From: Lineus longissimus
Taxonomy: Eukaryota > Nemertea > Pilidiophora > Heteronemertea > Lineidae
NCBI RefSeq assembly: GCF_910592395.1
Contig: NC_088319.1
Span: forward strand, 12,340,001 to 12,400,000
DNA: 60,000 nucleotides
Reading direction: 5' to 3'
Both the position numbers and the translations under genes were made by a program. The notes under the pieces were generated by a model, which saw only the letters and a program-made list of their open reading frames with translations, ran no database searches and was not told the DNA's origin. Positions within the stretch are counted from its first letter, which is position 1; each line of letters begins with the position of its first letter. Positions 1 to 14,300 of the stretch are shown here, one piece after another.

Positions 1-267
1 TGAGTCAGCTCTAAAGTCTTAAGCACAATGCCGGTAGATCAGCATGGTTCCAGCCTGGGCGCTGTTTTTGATTTCTTAGTAATCAATCAGACAACTTGTC
101 TTAGATCAGTGAATTTAGAGTATGTGTAATAATAGGTACATGTATAATATGGTCGTATAATACAATGTATGTACTATGTGTTATTAATAAGATGACCTTA
201 CGGCAAAGAGGAAACTTCCTCTTATTATCAGTGCATGCTATGTTGTTATTGTCATGCCTCCAATGAC

Positions 268-445
268 TAAGGAGCCGCTGTGGTGTAGTGGCTTGGACTC
301 TCGACCAGCGGTCAAGAGGTCCCGGGTTCGATCCCCACTGTTGGCGTGAGACTGTAGGCTGGTCTCTCTGTCTTACTTGCCTCTCTGCACCCAGGTGTAT
401 AAATGGGTACCGGTCAGAAATGCTCAGATTAATCATAACCTTACC
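268..445 (+). mobile_element. tRNA-derived SINE
   Basis: The head carries an A-box-like gtgtagtggct and a good B box (gggttcgatcccc) about 45 bp later, but no foldable acceptor stem, so it is not a tRNA gene. The body includes gtgtataaatgggtaccgg and tgctcagatta. A second, more decayed copy lies at 10803-10940. Confidence 0.75.
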
Positions 446-763
446 AGGGAAAGTTTTTGGTGGCTGGGAAGTTGCCCAGCGAACTCTAGCTTTAAACAAT
501 CTTGCATTTCTTTCTTAACTTGACATGAAAAAAGAACAAATGAATTGAAAAAAACATTAGAATTTATCTGCTAAGCATTAGATGTGTAGGAAAGTGTTAA
601 AAGTTCCCACAGACATTCTGGAGTACTGATACCGACATACAGTGATGAGGTTTCAGGTACTGCATTTGCATGTATCAATCATATCATACTTTATTTATAA
701 CATCCATCAAATAACTGCATGAGTGCCATGGTTTTGTTTGTTCGGGATTTGCTCAATCTATAT

Positions 764-1285
764 CTAGACTGGACACCATTCAATTCTATCATCCAACCAA
801 AAAGCTGATGTTGATAGAGTGATGTGTTTGCCCAACTCGTCAATTAACCCTTGTTGGGTGACCAGGGTGTGATTTGGGTACTGGAACGGACCATCTTTCC
901 AGCTGCTTGCATAACTATGAGCAGACGTTATGATTGCAATCAAATGTCTGAAGTCTGGAAGTGAATTTGGAAACTGCAAGGCATACATGCCATCTCTCCA
1001 GTAGTCTGAATCGACACTGTTGTAAGCAGACATCATAAAAACTGGACCAAATAGGCATTTTGTGCATGTGAGCTCTGATCAAAGGACGAGATTTTTACCA
1101 AAATATGTCCGACTTTCTGCCTAAGCTCTTTGGCAACTTTCAATGAAATAACTGCACCAGAGTCAGAGACCCACTGCTTTTGCATTTCTAGCTCAACAAC
1201 AGCATTTTGGTATCCAATCTAAATTTCGCAAGCCCCATCCTTCAATCCCTGCCAGCTCAGACTCGACAACTTATAAAGTTTAGGT
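764..1285 (-). pseudogene. Decayed coding remnant of unknown identity
   Basis: The open frame 1036-764 (90 residues, for example SDYWRDGMYALQFPN) can be extended upstream on the same strand by about 80 protein-like residues (AVVELEMQKQWVSDSGAV, KVAKELRQKVGHILVK) only by crossing an apparent frameshift near 1037-1045 and a stop near 1220. The composition looks coding-derived, but I do not recognise the protein. It may be a fragment of a mobile element or of a retroposed gene. Low certainty. Confidence 0.3.
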
Positions 1286-2344
1286 AATTATCTTGAGCGA
1301 TGTTGCTTCAATCGTTGCTTCGATCGAGAACAGGCTACCACAGTAAGCGCTAATAGCTCTTCTAGCTGAAGCAGAACCACCTAAACATGTCCATGTGCTA
1401 GCTATTTGTTACATTTGTTTAGTTGAGAGGGAAGGATAGTGTCTGAACTGGTCAGTCTGGTGATACTGTTTTTTAAAATTGAAACAAGAGGCCCATGTCT
1501 CTGCCACTCAGCTGATGTACATGTATTGGAGGAAGAAACTGAAAGTAATTTGGTGCCAGCCCTGACAAGCTCTCTGCGAAGCTCTCCACCTACTGGACAC
1601 AATATCATTTATTACCTTAAGAGTGGCAAATAATTAAAAAAACGTATGTGAAAAATTTTAATTAATGGACAACCTCAGTGATTCGTTGTAAACATAATCC
1701 ATTCCTGGATTCCCGTACCATGTACCAAAAATTTAACGATCACAACAATAATGATGAAGTTTTTACGAGTGTGAAAATGGGTGGGTATTGCTATCGCTCT
1801 AGTAACTGCAATGACTGCACTTTGGACTAATGAATGGATTTTTGATTAGTTTGACAGCTCAATTTACAGTAATGTGGTGGTAAATTGCAATTATTCAATT
1901 AGTGTTAATCTTTCAAGGTAAATAATGCTTTGTGCTGTTTGTTTGTGTATTGCTTCGTCAATTGTGTGTTTGCATTCCAGACAGTTTCTTCTTTTGACTT
2001 TTGACTCCTTGTCTTGCTCCTGTTGGGGAGGGGGGAGTCGGGGGGGGGGGTCCCTCCCCTCCCCAAAAAAGGATATGCACAACCATGCCCATGGCTGGTG
2101 ATATTTTAAAGCCCTTACTGTGGGCAGGCGCTGACAATTACCTGCTTCACTTTACACCCCTTTCAGCTGCGTCATAGGCGCTGAACAATTCCGTATTGTA
2201 GACCAGTAGTAGACAGATATATTCCATAGTTTCCTGCCCATCAAACTGGACTTGCTCTCTCCAATGCCTGGATATTGATATGATAACAGCCAATAGTATT
2301 TGTAAACAGTCGTTGACATCAGACACCATCTTGTATCTTTCCAG

Positions 2345-5300
2345 GGCCTCGTTAGAGGATGCTGAGGATGATATTGACAAATTAGAAATAAGACTAGATA
2401 AGGTGAGTAAACATGGCAGGTAAACTGTCGTGATGACGGAGGTATCCTTCTGCGTTTGGAACTTTTGCGATGCTTGCTAAAAGTCAGTTCATTTTCGGTA
2501 ACAAAGTCGGCTGTTCGGGAAAGTTCCACTACTGAGCGTCAGAGCTTTATGGTCAGGGTGCAACTTATCTGAGTTCTGCTGAAAGGTTTTTAGGATAGAT
2601 CAATGTTAAAGTGTCAAAATGTATCATAACCTCTACTGCCATTATCAGACACTTAACCCAAAGCTTTTACTCTCAAAAGATGGTACCATGATACTTGCTG
2701 CGCGTACACCACGAAATATTGGTGGACCAATTGCACGTACACCACCACATTGCCGCGGCAAATTGGTTCGGCAATCCATTGCCGATACAAATTGCCAGGG
2801 AATTTGTCCCATCAAGCTTGATGGTCCAAATTCGCCCGGCTTGTTAAAAGCTCGGCTTTGTCGTGGTGTACGCGCTAATGGATCGGCAATTAGCTAGTTA
2901 GATGGTTCGGCGACAGGCGGCGCTTTCGAAATGGCGCTTTCTGCTTATTGTTTGCGCGCCATCTGTTGCCGGATTTTATAACTAGCTGCAGCGCTGGTGT
3001 ACGCGCGTGGTGGATTTTCGATGGTGCGGCATTGGTTCGCGAACCAAGATTGGTGGTCCATTTTCAGGTGGTGTGCATGCGGCTAGTCTCATCAATGCCA
3101 ATGTTAGATTAGTCTAGACGAGAACTGGCCGATTACAACTGCCGTTCTTCTCACCTACAATCAAACTCCCAGCCACTCATCTCGGTCAAACAATAAATGC
3201 GGTTAATGTGATAATGTGGTCTTGATGTATCAATAATTCGATAAAGATCTCGGTGAAAAAGTTTCATCACGCATTGTTGTGGTTGTTGCTTACTACATGT
3301 ACAAAACAAAACTTTTTAATTATCGAAGAGATGTGTCCTACTATTTTATAGCGCAGGCCTGGGAAAATAAATGGAAGACCTGACTAGACTTAAATAATCT
3401 CTGGGGTATGCCGTTAATAATTACTGCTGGTGCAGGAAAATAGAAATGCAGTTATACACAATGCTGTAGTGCAGTTATTATGCATACGAATTTGCTGAAA
3501 CTTGGTTTTTAGTATTTGAATATCTGTGTACACAATGGCATTGCTGGAGGACGTATTGAGGCAATAGGAAATTTTCAAATTCAATTACTAATTTCAAATT
3601 TTTAACGTCAGTGATGTGCAACGTTGCGCAAGTTGCACGCCGAGTTGCACGTCAATGACGCACCAGTGACACGCTTATCTCTACATTTCGCGTAAATTAC
3701 ACGCAACCTACGTGCGACCGACGTGATGGGTTGTGTGTCAATGATGCGCTAGAGACGCGAATTTAGGGATGTCAGTTGTGATTTGGACTGTACTTCGTCT
3801 TTGTTTGCAGATCGTGAAGCTGTGTCATACCACTACAGAGTCTGGCAAAATCTACAACAATGCCAACAAGTAAGTTGTGCGGACGTGAAAATGGTTTTGA
3901 CTTCCTGGTTTGAAAATTAATTGGTGCAGTTGTCACTGTAATGGTGATTTGTAGTTGAGAGCATGACATGATAAAATTAGCCAGAAGCACATTTCACTTT
4001 ACTTTCATTTTGACTATATCATCAGAATCGGAAATCAATAGGTGGACTTCCATGGGATGGGGTCCTGGAAATGGGAAAACTCGGTACTGATAAAGTTTGG
4101 CCCCTACCCTTATCCCTTTTCCTCCTATCAATGGAGTCGTATTGGAGGCTGATTGTTAATCCAATTGCAGCAAAAATGAGAGCTCTGCAGTATGTTAAAT
4201 GGTTACCGTAATCATTGACTAAGTCTGCTTTCTGCGATTGCGGACTTTGCCACCAAAAGTTCAAGGTCTGTTGGATTATTGTCCCTTGATGAAAAGAAGA
4301 CAGGACTTTTTGTCAGAGCCAAAGTCTGAGGAGCAAGCTGTGGGGAATTTACTGCTGAAGACTTGCAGCGGATTTTGTTGTGGCGAACGGCCTGAGGATA
4401 TGATGGTTTTGTAAAATCTTATGCAGAAGAAAGAGAACGTCCCTCAGCAAGCGTTTTGTATAAATTGACAAAACTATTTTGTTTCCTTCCAGAAATTTGA
4501 TCAGGGGAATCCAAGATCTGGGTGACTACTTCAAGAGTGATGATTTGGTCTCGGTGAGTATCAAGGTTTAAAGAATGGGGACGGAGAAATAGTAAAGCAA
4601 GCTGCTCCATACCTTCTGAAAACACAGAAAAAGAAAATATGTACAGCAGCTTGTCTGAAAATAAACCGCTGCAAAAATTGGGTGGTTTACAGTATAAAAC
4701 ATTGAGCATATTCAAAGACCAGTTTGACTCTGAACTGCCGTAACCACACACACTCTCTTCCTGTTGGTTGTTACCTGTCCGGCACTTTTTTTCTTCGGGA
4801 AATATTTTCATCTTTCCAAGTAGCCCATGTGGTTCTCTTCTATAATTTATTTACCTGTTGCAAACTTAAATCGAACATGATGTCAGTGGCAACATCATGG
4901 GAAACGCATCTTGCACAATATATTGTAACAAGTTTACTAGGTGACTCAGCTGGCATTACTTGTATTGTTAAGGGATATCACCAATTTGTCTTGAACTTGA
5001 TATCCTAGAGTAATTAGAACTCCAAAATGAAGTGATTGGTTAGATTGCAATAACTCATAATATTGTTTTGGCTCTGTCGCAGATTGCGGTGACATAAATC
5101 GCTCGTTTGCGCTGAAAACCATGAGGCATGTGACATCAGGTAGTAGCGCAAGCTCAAATAACCATATGATAGCTTGATTTCAATAGCCGTGTGACTTTTA
5201 AAGAAAGTCAGATAGTAAATGCATAAGTTCTATTTCAAATTTCAGACTGTTCTTCAAAGATTTGCACAGGTACTCACAGAGATTCATAATTACAATGCCG

Positions 5301-8300
5301 TAAGTAAAAAATTATTCTTTATTCAAAAGTTTGTTAATTTGAATTTTTGATGTGGGATTCCCTGCCAGTCGTTGTTAGTGTTTGGCTACAGCCTATCCCA
5401 GTCTAGAGGGTCATGGGTTCATAGGCAAAGGCGACAACAAGATCTGGAATGATATGAAAGACTTGGAATTGTCCGAGAAGTGGTGTTGGCATAGTATTTA
5501 GAACTCATGAATGTGTGGCCACTTGTCTGGTGTGTTTGGGGGGAGCGGGATTTGGTTTGGTCAGTGTTAAACAGCTCTGTATTTGACATCATCACAATCC
5601 TCTAGAGCAGAGTGTTAGCCATCCAGACTGTATTTCAGCTCTGTATTTGACATCATCACAATCCTCTAGAGCAGAGTATTAGCCATCCGGACTGTATTTC
5701 AGCTCTGTATTTGACATCATCACAATCCTCTAGAGCAGAGTGTTAGCCATCCAGACTGTATTTCAGCTCTGTATTTGACATCATCACAATCCTCTAGAGC
5801 AGAGTATTAGCCATCCGGACTGTATTTCAGCTCTGTATTTGACATCATCACAATCCTCTAGAGCAGAGTATTAGCCATCCGGACTGTATTTCAGCTCTGT
5901 ATTTGACATCATCACAATCCTCTAGAGCAGAGTATTAGCCATCCGGACTGTATTTCAGCTCTGTATTTGACATCATCACAATCCTCTAGAGCTGAGTATT
6001 AGCCATCCGGACTGTATTTCAGCTCTGTATTTGACATCATCACAATCCTCTAGAGCTGAGTATTAGCCATCCGGACTGTATTTCAGCTCTGTATTTGACA
6101 TCATCACAATCCTCTAGAGCAGAGTGTTAGCCATCCGGACTGTATTTCAGCTCTGTATTTGACATCATCACAATCCTCTAGAGCAGAGTGTTAGCCATCC
6201 GGACTGTATTTCAGCTCTGTATTTGACATCATCACAATCCTCTAGAGCAGAGTATTAGCCATCCAGACTGTATTTCAGCTCTGTATTTGACATCATCTCA
6301 ATCCTCTAGAGCAGAGTATTAGCCATCCGGACTGTATTTCAGCTCTGTATTTGACATCATCACAATCCTCTAGAGCCGAGTGTTAGCCATCCGGACTGTA
6401 TTTCAGCTCTGTATTTGACATCATCACAATCCTCTAGAGCAGAGTATTAGCCATCCAGACTGTATTTCAGCTCTGTATTTGACATCATCTCAATCCTCTA
6501 GAGCAGAGTATTAGCCATCCGGACTGTATTTCAGCTCTGTATTTGACATCATCACAATCCTCTAGAGCAGAGTGTTAGCCATCCGGACTGTATTTCAGCT
6601 CTGTATTTGACATCATCACAATCCTCTAGAGCAGAGTATTAGCCATCCAGACTGTATTTCAGCTCTGTATTTGACATCATCACAATCCTCTAGAGCAGAG
6701 TGTTAGCCATCCGGACTGTATTTCAATTTGGCGACCACGAATGGCATAAGAGGGACTTAGGACGCCAAATCTCATCCCCAAGTAGACCGTCTTTCATTCA
6801 GAGTGCCAGTTCCTAACCTCTTACTTTCAGTTTTCGACTACTCTTTCATATCTTGTTTCATTCCTGCAGATTCTTCTGGAGCAGACGCAAAAATCGTTGG
6901 GGAAAAATATCAACTCATTCATTAAAAGGTAAGTGGATACTTAAATTGTTTTTCTTCTATCTTTGTCCTGATAACAGAGATGAAAGGTCTTTGGCTTTAC
7001 GGGCTATGGTACATAGCGAACAGCTTGTAAAGCAAATTTCGTACGAGCAAGACAATACCCTTCCCCTGCCAATGTCGTTATCAAAGCTATCGATTCATCA
7101 TTAAGTCATTCGCGAGTTTCTGAATGGAACCCCTACAAAATTTGGCATTTACTAACGCTGTCATTCCATTTTCAGTGATATCAAGAAAGTCAAAGAATCG
7201 AGGAAGCATTTTGAGAAGATCTCGGACGACATGGACCAAGCCCTGATCAAACACTCGTCAGTCCCCAAGTCGAAGTTACAGGAATGTGAGGAGACCAAGA
7301 ATGTCCTCACGGCGATGAGGTCATGTTTCGCTCACACGTCTCTGGATTACGTGTTCCAGGTTTGTTCGACTTTTCTTCATCGATTCTAGTTGTTTGACAC
7401 ACGACTTGTTTGGATGTTATGGTTGAAGGCATTCGGATCTCCAGATCTTTGCTTGTTACCATCTTCTTTGAAAGCTTCTAAGGGAGAAGCTGGGCATGGA
7501 CATGTTGGGTTTTTCGAACGAAAATGTCTTCCAGTTTTGCCGTGACTTCTCCTAACAGGATTGCTGAAAGCCCACAAAACTGCAATAAACATTGCACTTG
7601 AAATCATAGGAATCTGTTTGAATAAGACAATAGAAGTTACTCTCCCTGTCAACAGAGGTCTCTACTTGCTGGCCAACCAACATGATCAGTTAGCGTTTCC
7701 CTCTGTTTTTAGCCATGCTGAAGCGACATGTTGCAAATAATTTCTTTTCTTCTTCAGATCAACGTCCTCCAATCCAAGAAGAGATTCAATGCACTGGATA
7801 CAGTAAGTTACGGAGCATTCAAAAATAGTTTGAAGAATAAAAAAGGCAAACGTTTTTCATCTCTCCCCGCATCTTAGCAGACGCTACCTACCATACTTGA
7901 ACGTTGGAGAGAGGCGGTCTCCCGTGATATTGACAAGTTGTACCCGTTTTGTAAAACATGCTGCTTCAATTTTTCAGATGCTCGGCTATGTGAATGCTCA
8001 TAAAACGTTCTTCCACCAAGGTCATGACCTCTATCTTGACCATGACCCTCATCTCAAATCAACAAATATGCAGGTGAGTTGAATTAGAGGAGATCAGTGA
8101 CATAGTGGTAAAAGCACCAGGCTCATAATCAGGAGGTCGTGGGTTTCGGCAGACAGGCACCAGGAGTGAGCAGCTTCAATCCACATCCCATTCAGTGGAG
8201 TGAGGTGTAATTTGCAAGTCATCCAGGCAGTTTTGTTTCAAAATTGGGGCTTTTCCTGGGTGCCATGTTGTGTCTGTAACACAGTTTAAGGCAGCAGAAG

Positions 8301-11300
8301 GTGGATTTTGCAATCCAAGGCCTTTTGCAGGCAAAGTTCCTCTGAACGGGGGCTATAGATCTCGTGGGTAGAATATCAAAATGAAAATGTTTGGGAATAA
8401 AATGAAATGAAATTTATCAGTTAATAACTTTAATTCAACCACTGAGATGAAGTCAGAGTGGGTGTCGGAAGGGTGCACAACTTCTCTTATGCCGAGCACT
8501 TGATTTCGTTCCTTTTTCTTCAGTTGAAAGAGTTACAGGCACAGTCGGTCCAGACAGAGAAGGGAATGGAAGAACGGCACCATTTGGTTCAAGATCGGGT
8601 AAGTTGTCACAAATCTTGACTTCATTGAGATAAAATGGAGGATTCAAGATCACCTCATATGAAAGATGGCAGCACTTAGCACAGATTCTTATAACTTGCG
8701 CATGTTCTAATCTAAAAGCAGACACGATAAGTCTTCAAGTTTGTAGTTTACCAGGTAACCAACAGATGACATCACTGTTTCTCTGAAACTGCAGGAAGAG
8801 TTCAGATGTGTAGTGATGTGAGACTTGAAAGTCAAACCAACCTGCTGCTGTTAACACAATATCTGTAAATTTTCCTGAGATGTAAACGGTCTGCCATATT
8901 ACAGCGCTGGGGCTTCATCATGTTTTCATAATGTTCGTGTTTTTTGCAAAGTAGTTCATCTCATTCAGTCATCGGTCTGACGTTTTTACTAAAAGTTAAG
9001 TGGAGCCAGATTTTTACTTGATCTGCTGCTGACTGAAAATTCTGTTGCATCCAGAAGCCTCAAAGCCTTGTAATAGTGGTGTAACACAAGTCTCAGTGTT
9101 CAACTACCTGCTTGCTATCCGGCCTGTTGTACTGGACAATGGTTTTGCTTCAAGCCTTATAAGAATCCCAACAATAATGACTTTATCAAACTTTCAACAT
9201 TCCAAGAAAGGTTGCAGTACTATACAGTGGCCCCTGACCACACCATCGACACAGGTTCAGGGCAACCTCTTTCTGATCAGCCGATCACCTCGAGGGCAAA
9301 AACTGCTCTGCCAGAATAAAGGTTTTTACCAGATGATGTGTGAGATATTGTATCGCCAAATATTTATAAATCTAAAAGATCATTTTTCAAAGCAACTCAC
9401 CTGGTGGGATTATTTTCCTATTAGTTGGCTTAAGAGCAGTTGATGGCTTCTCTGCAAAAACAACAGCACCAATTTCTACGAATTTTTTTGGACACTTTTG
9501 AAAAAGCTTCGACGATCAGCTAATAGAAAGCTTGATTGTTTAGTATTGATACCCGCTGTCAACACAGGATGGCGCTGGACGATAAATGGCTGACGCAGGG
9601 GAAGGGTTAAGACGGTTTCTCTGATTTATTGGTTGCCCAAAGCGTTAACTTGCTGTCTAAACATTATCATTTGCCCGGCATTGGTTTCCTAACATTCTTG
9701 CAGACAGGGTAAACATCATGTACCTTGTTCCAGCCTTCCTCAGAATTTTTTCCGCCTTGTTCTCACGTATGATGTGGTATACATGAGTGCCCGTTGATGT
9801 TCCATGACGGCCATTGTCTATGCATTAGTGTAACCATCAGAAGTCTCTAATTCCAGAAGGCTGAATGTTTGGTACGCAAATAAATCTGTACATCTTGTAT
9901 TCCACGACTGTACATAGATTTTCATGAATGAGGTTTTTTCTGACTGATGCATTCAAGCACTGCCTTCAATACAGGCACTTTGTAACTTTTGATCGGGTAA
10001 CTGTGTCCATTGATAAAGTTAGCTTGTTTCTATATTTAACTGCTGGTACAGTGGCACCTCCCTTAGCAGACACCTCTCTATTAAGGACAACCTCCGTATT
10101 AAGGACACAAGTTTTGATCCCAATGCAGTTGTTTCTATTTAATTTGACCTCTCTGATCAGTACACCTCTCTATTAAGGGCAGCACTTGTCAGTCCCGGGG
10201 GTGTCCTTGATAGAGAGGTTCTACTAACTGTATATTGTCTTTATCAGAGAGAAGTGAGAATAGGTATACTAGGCCCTTGAACCACTCAGTCTCCTTATGA
10301 GTGGAGATGTTCTTTGCCTGACTAATTAGTAATCTTAGCGATATCTGTGTCTCGTTGATGCGTCTGAAGGAAGTTATCTTTGAAAAAACACGCCAAAGTT
10401 GAAAAATCAGCTTGGATTTCCCAGCATCTCGTTTGCTCTGTCTGAGTGCACTCTTTTGGTGTTCGGTTTCCCATTACGAGGTGTACCTGATCTTGACCAA
10501 CTCGCTGTGTGATTCGTTACTACTTTTTTTATTAACGAAGTGCTTCTAATCTCTACTGATTAAAGCTCTCGTAGATATACTTGTGTCTGGAGTTGGCCAG
10601 GTTGTAAGTTTCTCTGCAGAAAAAATGACATCCAGAAATAACCTTGATTTCTCGAGGATGTGTAAGTGCACTTGTTGAAGATTCACTTCTTGTGCTAAGT
10701 TCCACCTGATTGTTCAGCCTATCTGTTTTCATCGTGAGTTTTTTTTAAGTGGTGGAAGAGTTTTACAAGTTAACTGCTTTAGTACAAGATGTTACAGAGC
10801 GCTAGGAGTCACTGTGGTGTAGTGGCTCAGACTTGACTAGTGGTCAAGAGGTACTAGTTGTCGGCATGAGACTCTAGGCATGTGCCTTTGTCTGACCTGT
10901 ATAAATTGGTACCACTCAAAAGTTGCTCAGATTGTAGTATTGAGCTGATTGAGCAGCTAACTTTTGTCATCACTGTTGATTAGCTGCAAAGTTTATGTAG
11001 AAGGCAAGTTTGATGCATCCAAAAATGTACACAAACATTCTTCCAACCGTTTGTGTTTCTACTACTCTGGCAAAAGAGGGCCGTTGTCCCTTCAACTGCA
11101 TGTCTTGAAATAAAAGAAAAACAATTTACAAAGAAAAGAAATTTATTTGTCTTACTTTGTCCAGTATAAATTTTTGCTAAAAGCATGGAGATATTCCCTT
11201 ACAAATTGTACAAACTACTTTTAGATACTTGGTATAAGCTTTTTTCACAATATTAAAACTTTTGATTTTTTTTCTATAAAATGAACCTGTTACAATACTT

Positions 11301-14300
11301 GTACCATTTATACTTAAGCAAAAGCTTTAGAAATACAACAGGTATATATCGAAGGTGTTTCCCATTCTTACTTGGACTAGTGCTAGTGTACAGTACTGGT
11401 TACAACTGACATGACTTTCTTGTTGCCGTAGAGGTCATCCATAGCCAACACTACAGACCACATGAAAACTTTTTATACTGGCTAGGTAATTATTAGCACT
11501 TCTAATTCCATAAGATTATTCAAAATTAAAAATCAATTGTCATTGTTGCATGACATAACGTCACGTCAGAAAAGACCTCAAATCTGAACTGAGACTTGAG
11601 TTTGGATGTTCATGATGATAATCTAGTGCAAATATTTGCGCTCAAGCCAGACATTGGTTGCACGCGGTATACCAGAAGTAGGGTTTGTCAAATGTGACCA
11701 GTACTGTATAACAGCTATGTCAGCGATATGTAGCTGTGTTGTTGTTCGTCGAGATCCAAACTTATAGTAATTGATAATATACCTGGTGCGAAGCTGCTTT
11801 GAAATTATTGCATAGATAGATATTAGCCTATTTTCTTCAAACTGCCACGACTGCACAATCCGTAAATTTTGTTCCAACTTCAGATTCAAAGCCCTCAAGG
11901 AGTATAATGACATTGATACGTAGATTGGTGCTCACACATACAAGTCTCTTGCCGTGCTTGTAGCGTTTTCTAACATAATTGCATTTGATAAAGAAAATTA
12001 TTATCAACTGTGAAGGTAGTTTTTTCACCTTGGCATGTACGTGAAGATTTTTATGAGGCTGAAATCATGAACACAATGGAAGATGCCGATAAACACTTCG
12101 TTTTAAAGGAACAACTTAGGCATGGGTTTTGCCTGGCCAGGAGGAAAATACCCCGGCTTGCCACCATGTGCCGCCACTTGTAGTCTCACACTAATACTGA
12201 TCTCTGGTAATAATAGCTGCCAGTGTTGCGAGGCAGTTTTGAACATGGCTTGTGAATATCAGGCAGACCTGTGTTACATTCCATTCTAGTGCAATGTTTT
12301 TTCAAAAAGTCATGGTCCTGCTGGAAGCCATTTTTTATGAAAAACAAACATATCTCATACCCAAGTTGTCCCTTTAACCATTTTGTGCATCGTTTGTTAA
12401 TTTTACCAACAAATATACTGTCTATTTTGTTATGGCACTGATATGACAAGCAAGCTTCTTGCAGCGTAAATAAGGTCACACTAATAAATCTAATGTCTTA
12501 CTAAAATATTGAATTCCTTTTGATTCTATCATTTTCAATGATAGTATGCCATACTTATGTCGCTTGAGAAAGATCTTGTCAGATTATGGCATAAACAGAT
12601 ATGTTATGGCACGTATGACCATCCCACCGTGTTTTGATGAAAGGGTCTATTTTCACTTCTTCGGCCCGGCTCACCAACCCCCAAGACATTATCCCTCATT
12701 GGCCTTGAAACAAGTTGGGCTGACCACAACGTATAAAGTTACTGGCCACTTTGACTTTCTCTCCTCACTGGTTATCACTCATCCCTTGAACTTCCTTTTG
12801 AAATTTCAGAAAAATTATTTTGAATTTATAGTCCACATTGTCTCAAAAAGCAGCGATGTCATTCCAAGTCTCTCAAGCAGTGAGAGGATTGAACTCTTAA
12901 GAAAAATATTTGAAGAAAGTGTTGCAGTTGGATAGAATTTCAGTAATCTTCCTTTTGTTATCATCAAATAATGTTAGTAGAATTTGTTCTAATATTGGGG
13001 TTTTTTTATTGTCCAAACTTAATTCTTATTCAAAGTCTTCTTCAAATATATTTCTTCAGGTTCAATCGTAACTGATTTCTTGAGACAGTTCTGCCCACTA
13101 CAACACTGTATCGTCTGCCTAGAATCAAATATGGACCAAAATTTATTTCATCTCAAATTTGCCTGAATCCTGTGTACATTTCATGTACAGTTCTGTTAAA
13201 AGATGTACATGTACGCACTTTAGTCAAACTTGAGATGAATTCAACTTCAGTCAACCATAAAAGTCCGACCGGAATCTTCCTTGGAAAATCCTTCAAAACT
13301 TGAACATCCTGTCCATCATCTTCCAAACTTCTTCATCTTTTTTGAGCTGATCATTCACCTCTCCCCCTCTGTCGTCGCCATCCTTCCTTGGTTGGTCCTT
13401 CAGGTAGTCAGATACTGCATAATCGTCTGGATGTGAAGGCTGCATATTCGTAGGCCTTGATGTTGAGGATTTATAACTTTGACCATTTTCAGCTCCGCCT
13501 CGTCTGATATGTTCGAGTAGGGAACTTGGTTTCTTCTGCCTGGAGCCTGTGCTGTGTACGTTGGCACCTTCTTCAATCGCCATACCCTTGCCGCCATCTT
13601 CTGCGCTCCGGCTGTCTGACGTTGCGTCAATGATCTTCTGTATCAGCTGCGGTGAAAGCGTTCGGCCAGATGTCGGTTTGCTGCCTGGCAACCTTTCCTT
13701 ATACATCTTCGCTGCATCGCGAGACCCATTTCTATCATAATACTCAGCGATTTCTCTCGTTTCTTCTGGCGTTAAGTAAATTTTCTGTCCGTTGACAAAA
13801 ACCGAGACATCTGGTGCCTCACCTTCAGACGAATCTTTCCCATCACCGAATTTGATCTCCATGGAGCTCCGGGAAGCTGGGGAGAAAGCTGCTCCCAAGA
13901 CCTTGCTGAGTTCGTCATGGCTGACTGAAATCTCCTTACTCTCGATCTGGATAGCCGCCTCAGTTCCCTTTGTTTTCCCAAAGTGCACCATTGCAGGTGT
14001 CGTCTGCTTAACTGCGACTTGCCCATTGAAGGCAAACTTCAAAATCTTGAGGAGCAAATCACGGGGGAGTGATTCGTAGGAATCTTGTGTATTGGTCGAC
14101 CTCAAAATATTCTTCTCATCTGGTGTAAAATTGGCTTCTTGTCCATTGATCATCACAGTTGTTTCAGTTCTCCATTCTTTACCATTTTGCACGGCCCTAC
14201 TCCGGAAAGACATCTGAACGGTGCGCTGCATAACAGGTGGTGGCCCAGATGCATCGAAAATTCTCTGCATCTCTTCGCTTGAGAAACCTACTTGTTTTCC

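Larger units (their letters stand above)
1..2344. other. ACAP intron or 5' flank
   Basis: No ACAP start exon was found here, so this is most likely intron 1. It contains a SINE (268-445), a decayed coding remnant (764-1285) and a poly-G run near 2038-2050. Otherwise nothing identified. Confidence 0.6.
2345..8598 (+). other. ACAP2: ACAP exons encoding the BAR domain
   Basis: Nine small exons encode a continuous helical segment. Recognisable BAR-of-ACAP pieces are: [17 protein letters not shown] (2345-2402), [19 protein letters not shown] (3811-3869), [19 protein letters not shown] (6870-6928), a 61-residue charged helix ending in HTSLDYVFQ (7176-7359), [15 protein letters not shown] (7758-7802) and [19 protein letters not shown] (7978-8073). 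The BAR fold forms a banana-shaped dimer that senses membrane curvature. Exon phases are 1,0,2,0,0,2,0,0,0 at their 5' ends. The exons are too short to be found as open reading frames and were located by joining acceptor and donor sites and comparing with the family. Confidence 0.9.
8599..13292. other. Left part of the 41-kb ACAP intron
   Basis: Apart from the MITE at 10048-10225, the SINE at 10803-10940 and the 3' end of the giant gene near 13140, I see no features. The frames at 9045-9443 and 12546-12935 show no recognisable domain. Confidence 0.7.

Noticed and set aside
268-340. Functional tRNA gene
   Set aside because: Good B box and A-box-like sequence, but the acceptor stem does not pair and a SINE body follows.
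2619-2897. 92-residue frame as a gene
   Set aside because: It lies in a G+C-rich inverted-repeat element; the translated motifs reflect internal repeats of the element.
5572-6723. CRISPR-like array
   Set aside because: Units are head-to-tail without unique spacers; it is a eukaryotic intronic minisatellite.
12546-12935. 129-residue plus-strand frame as a gene
   Set aside because: No domain, signal peptide or splice context recognised; length is within chance for A+T-rich intron DNA.
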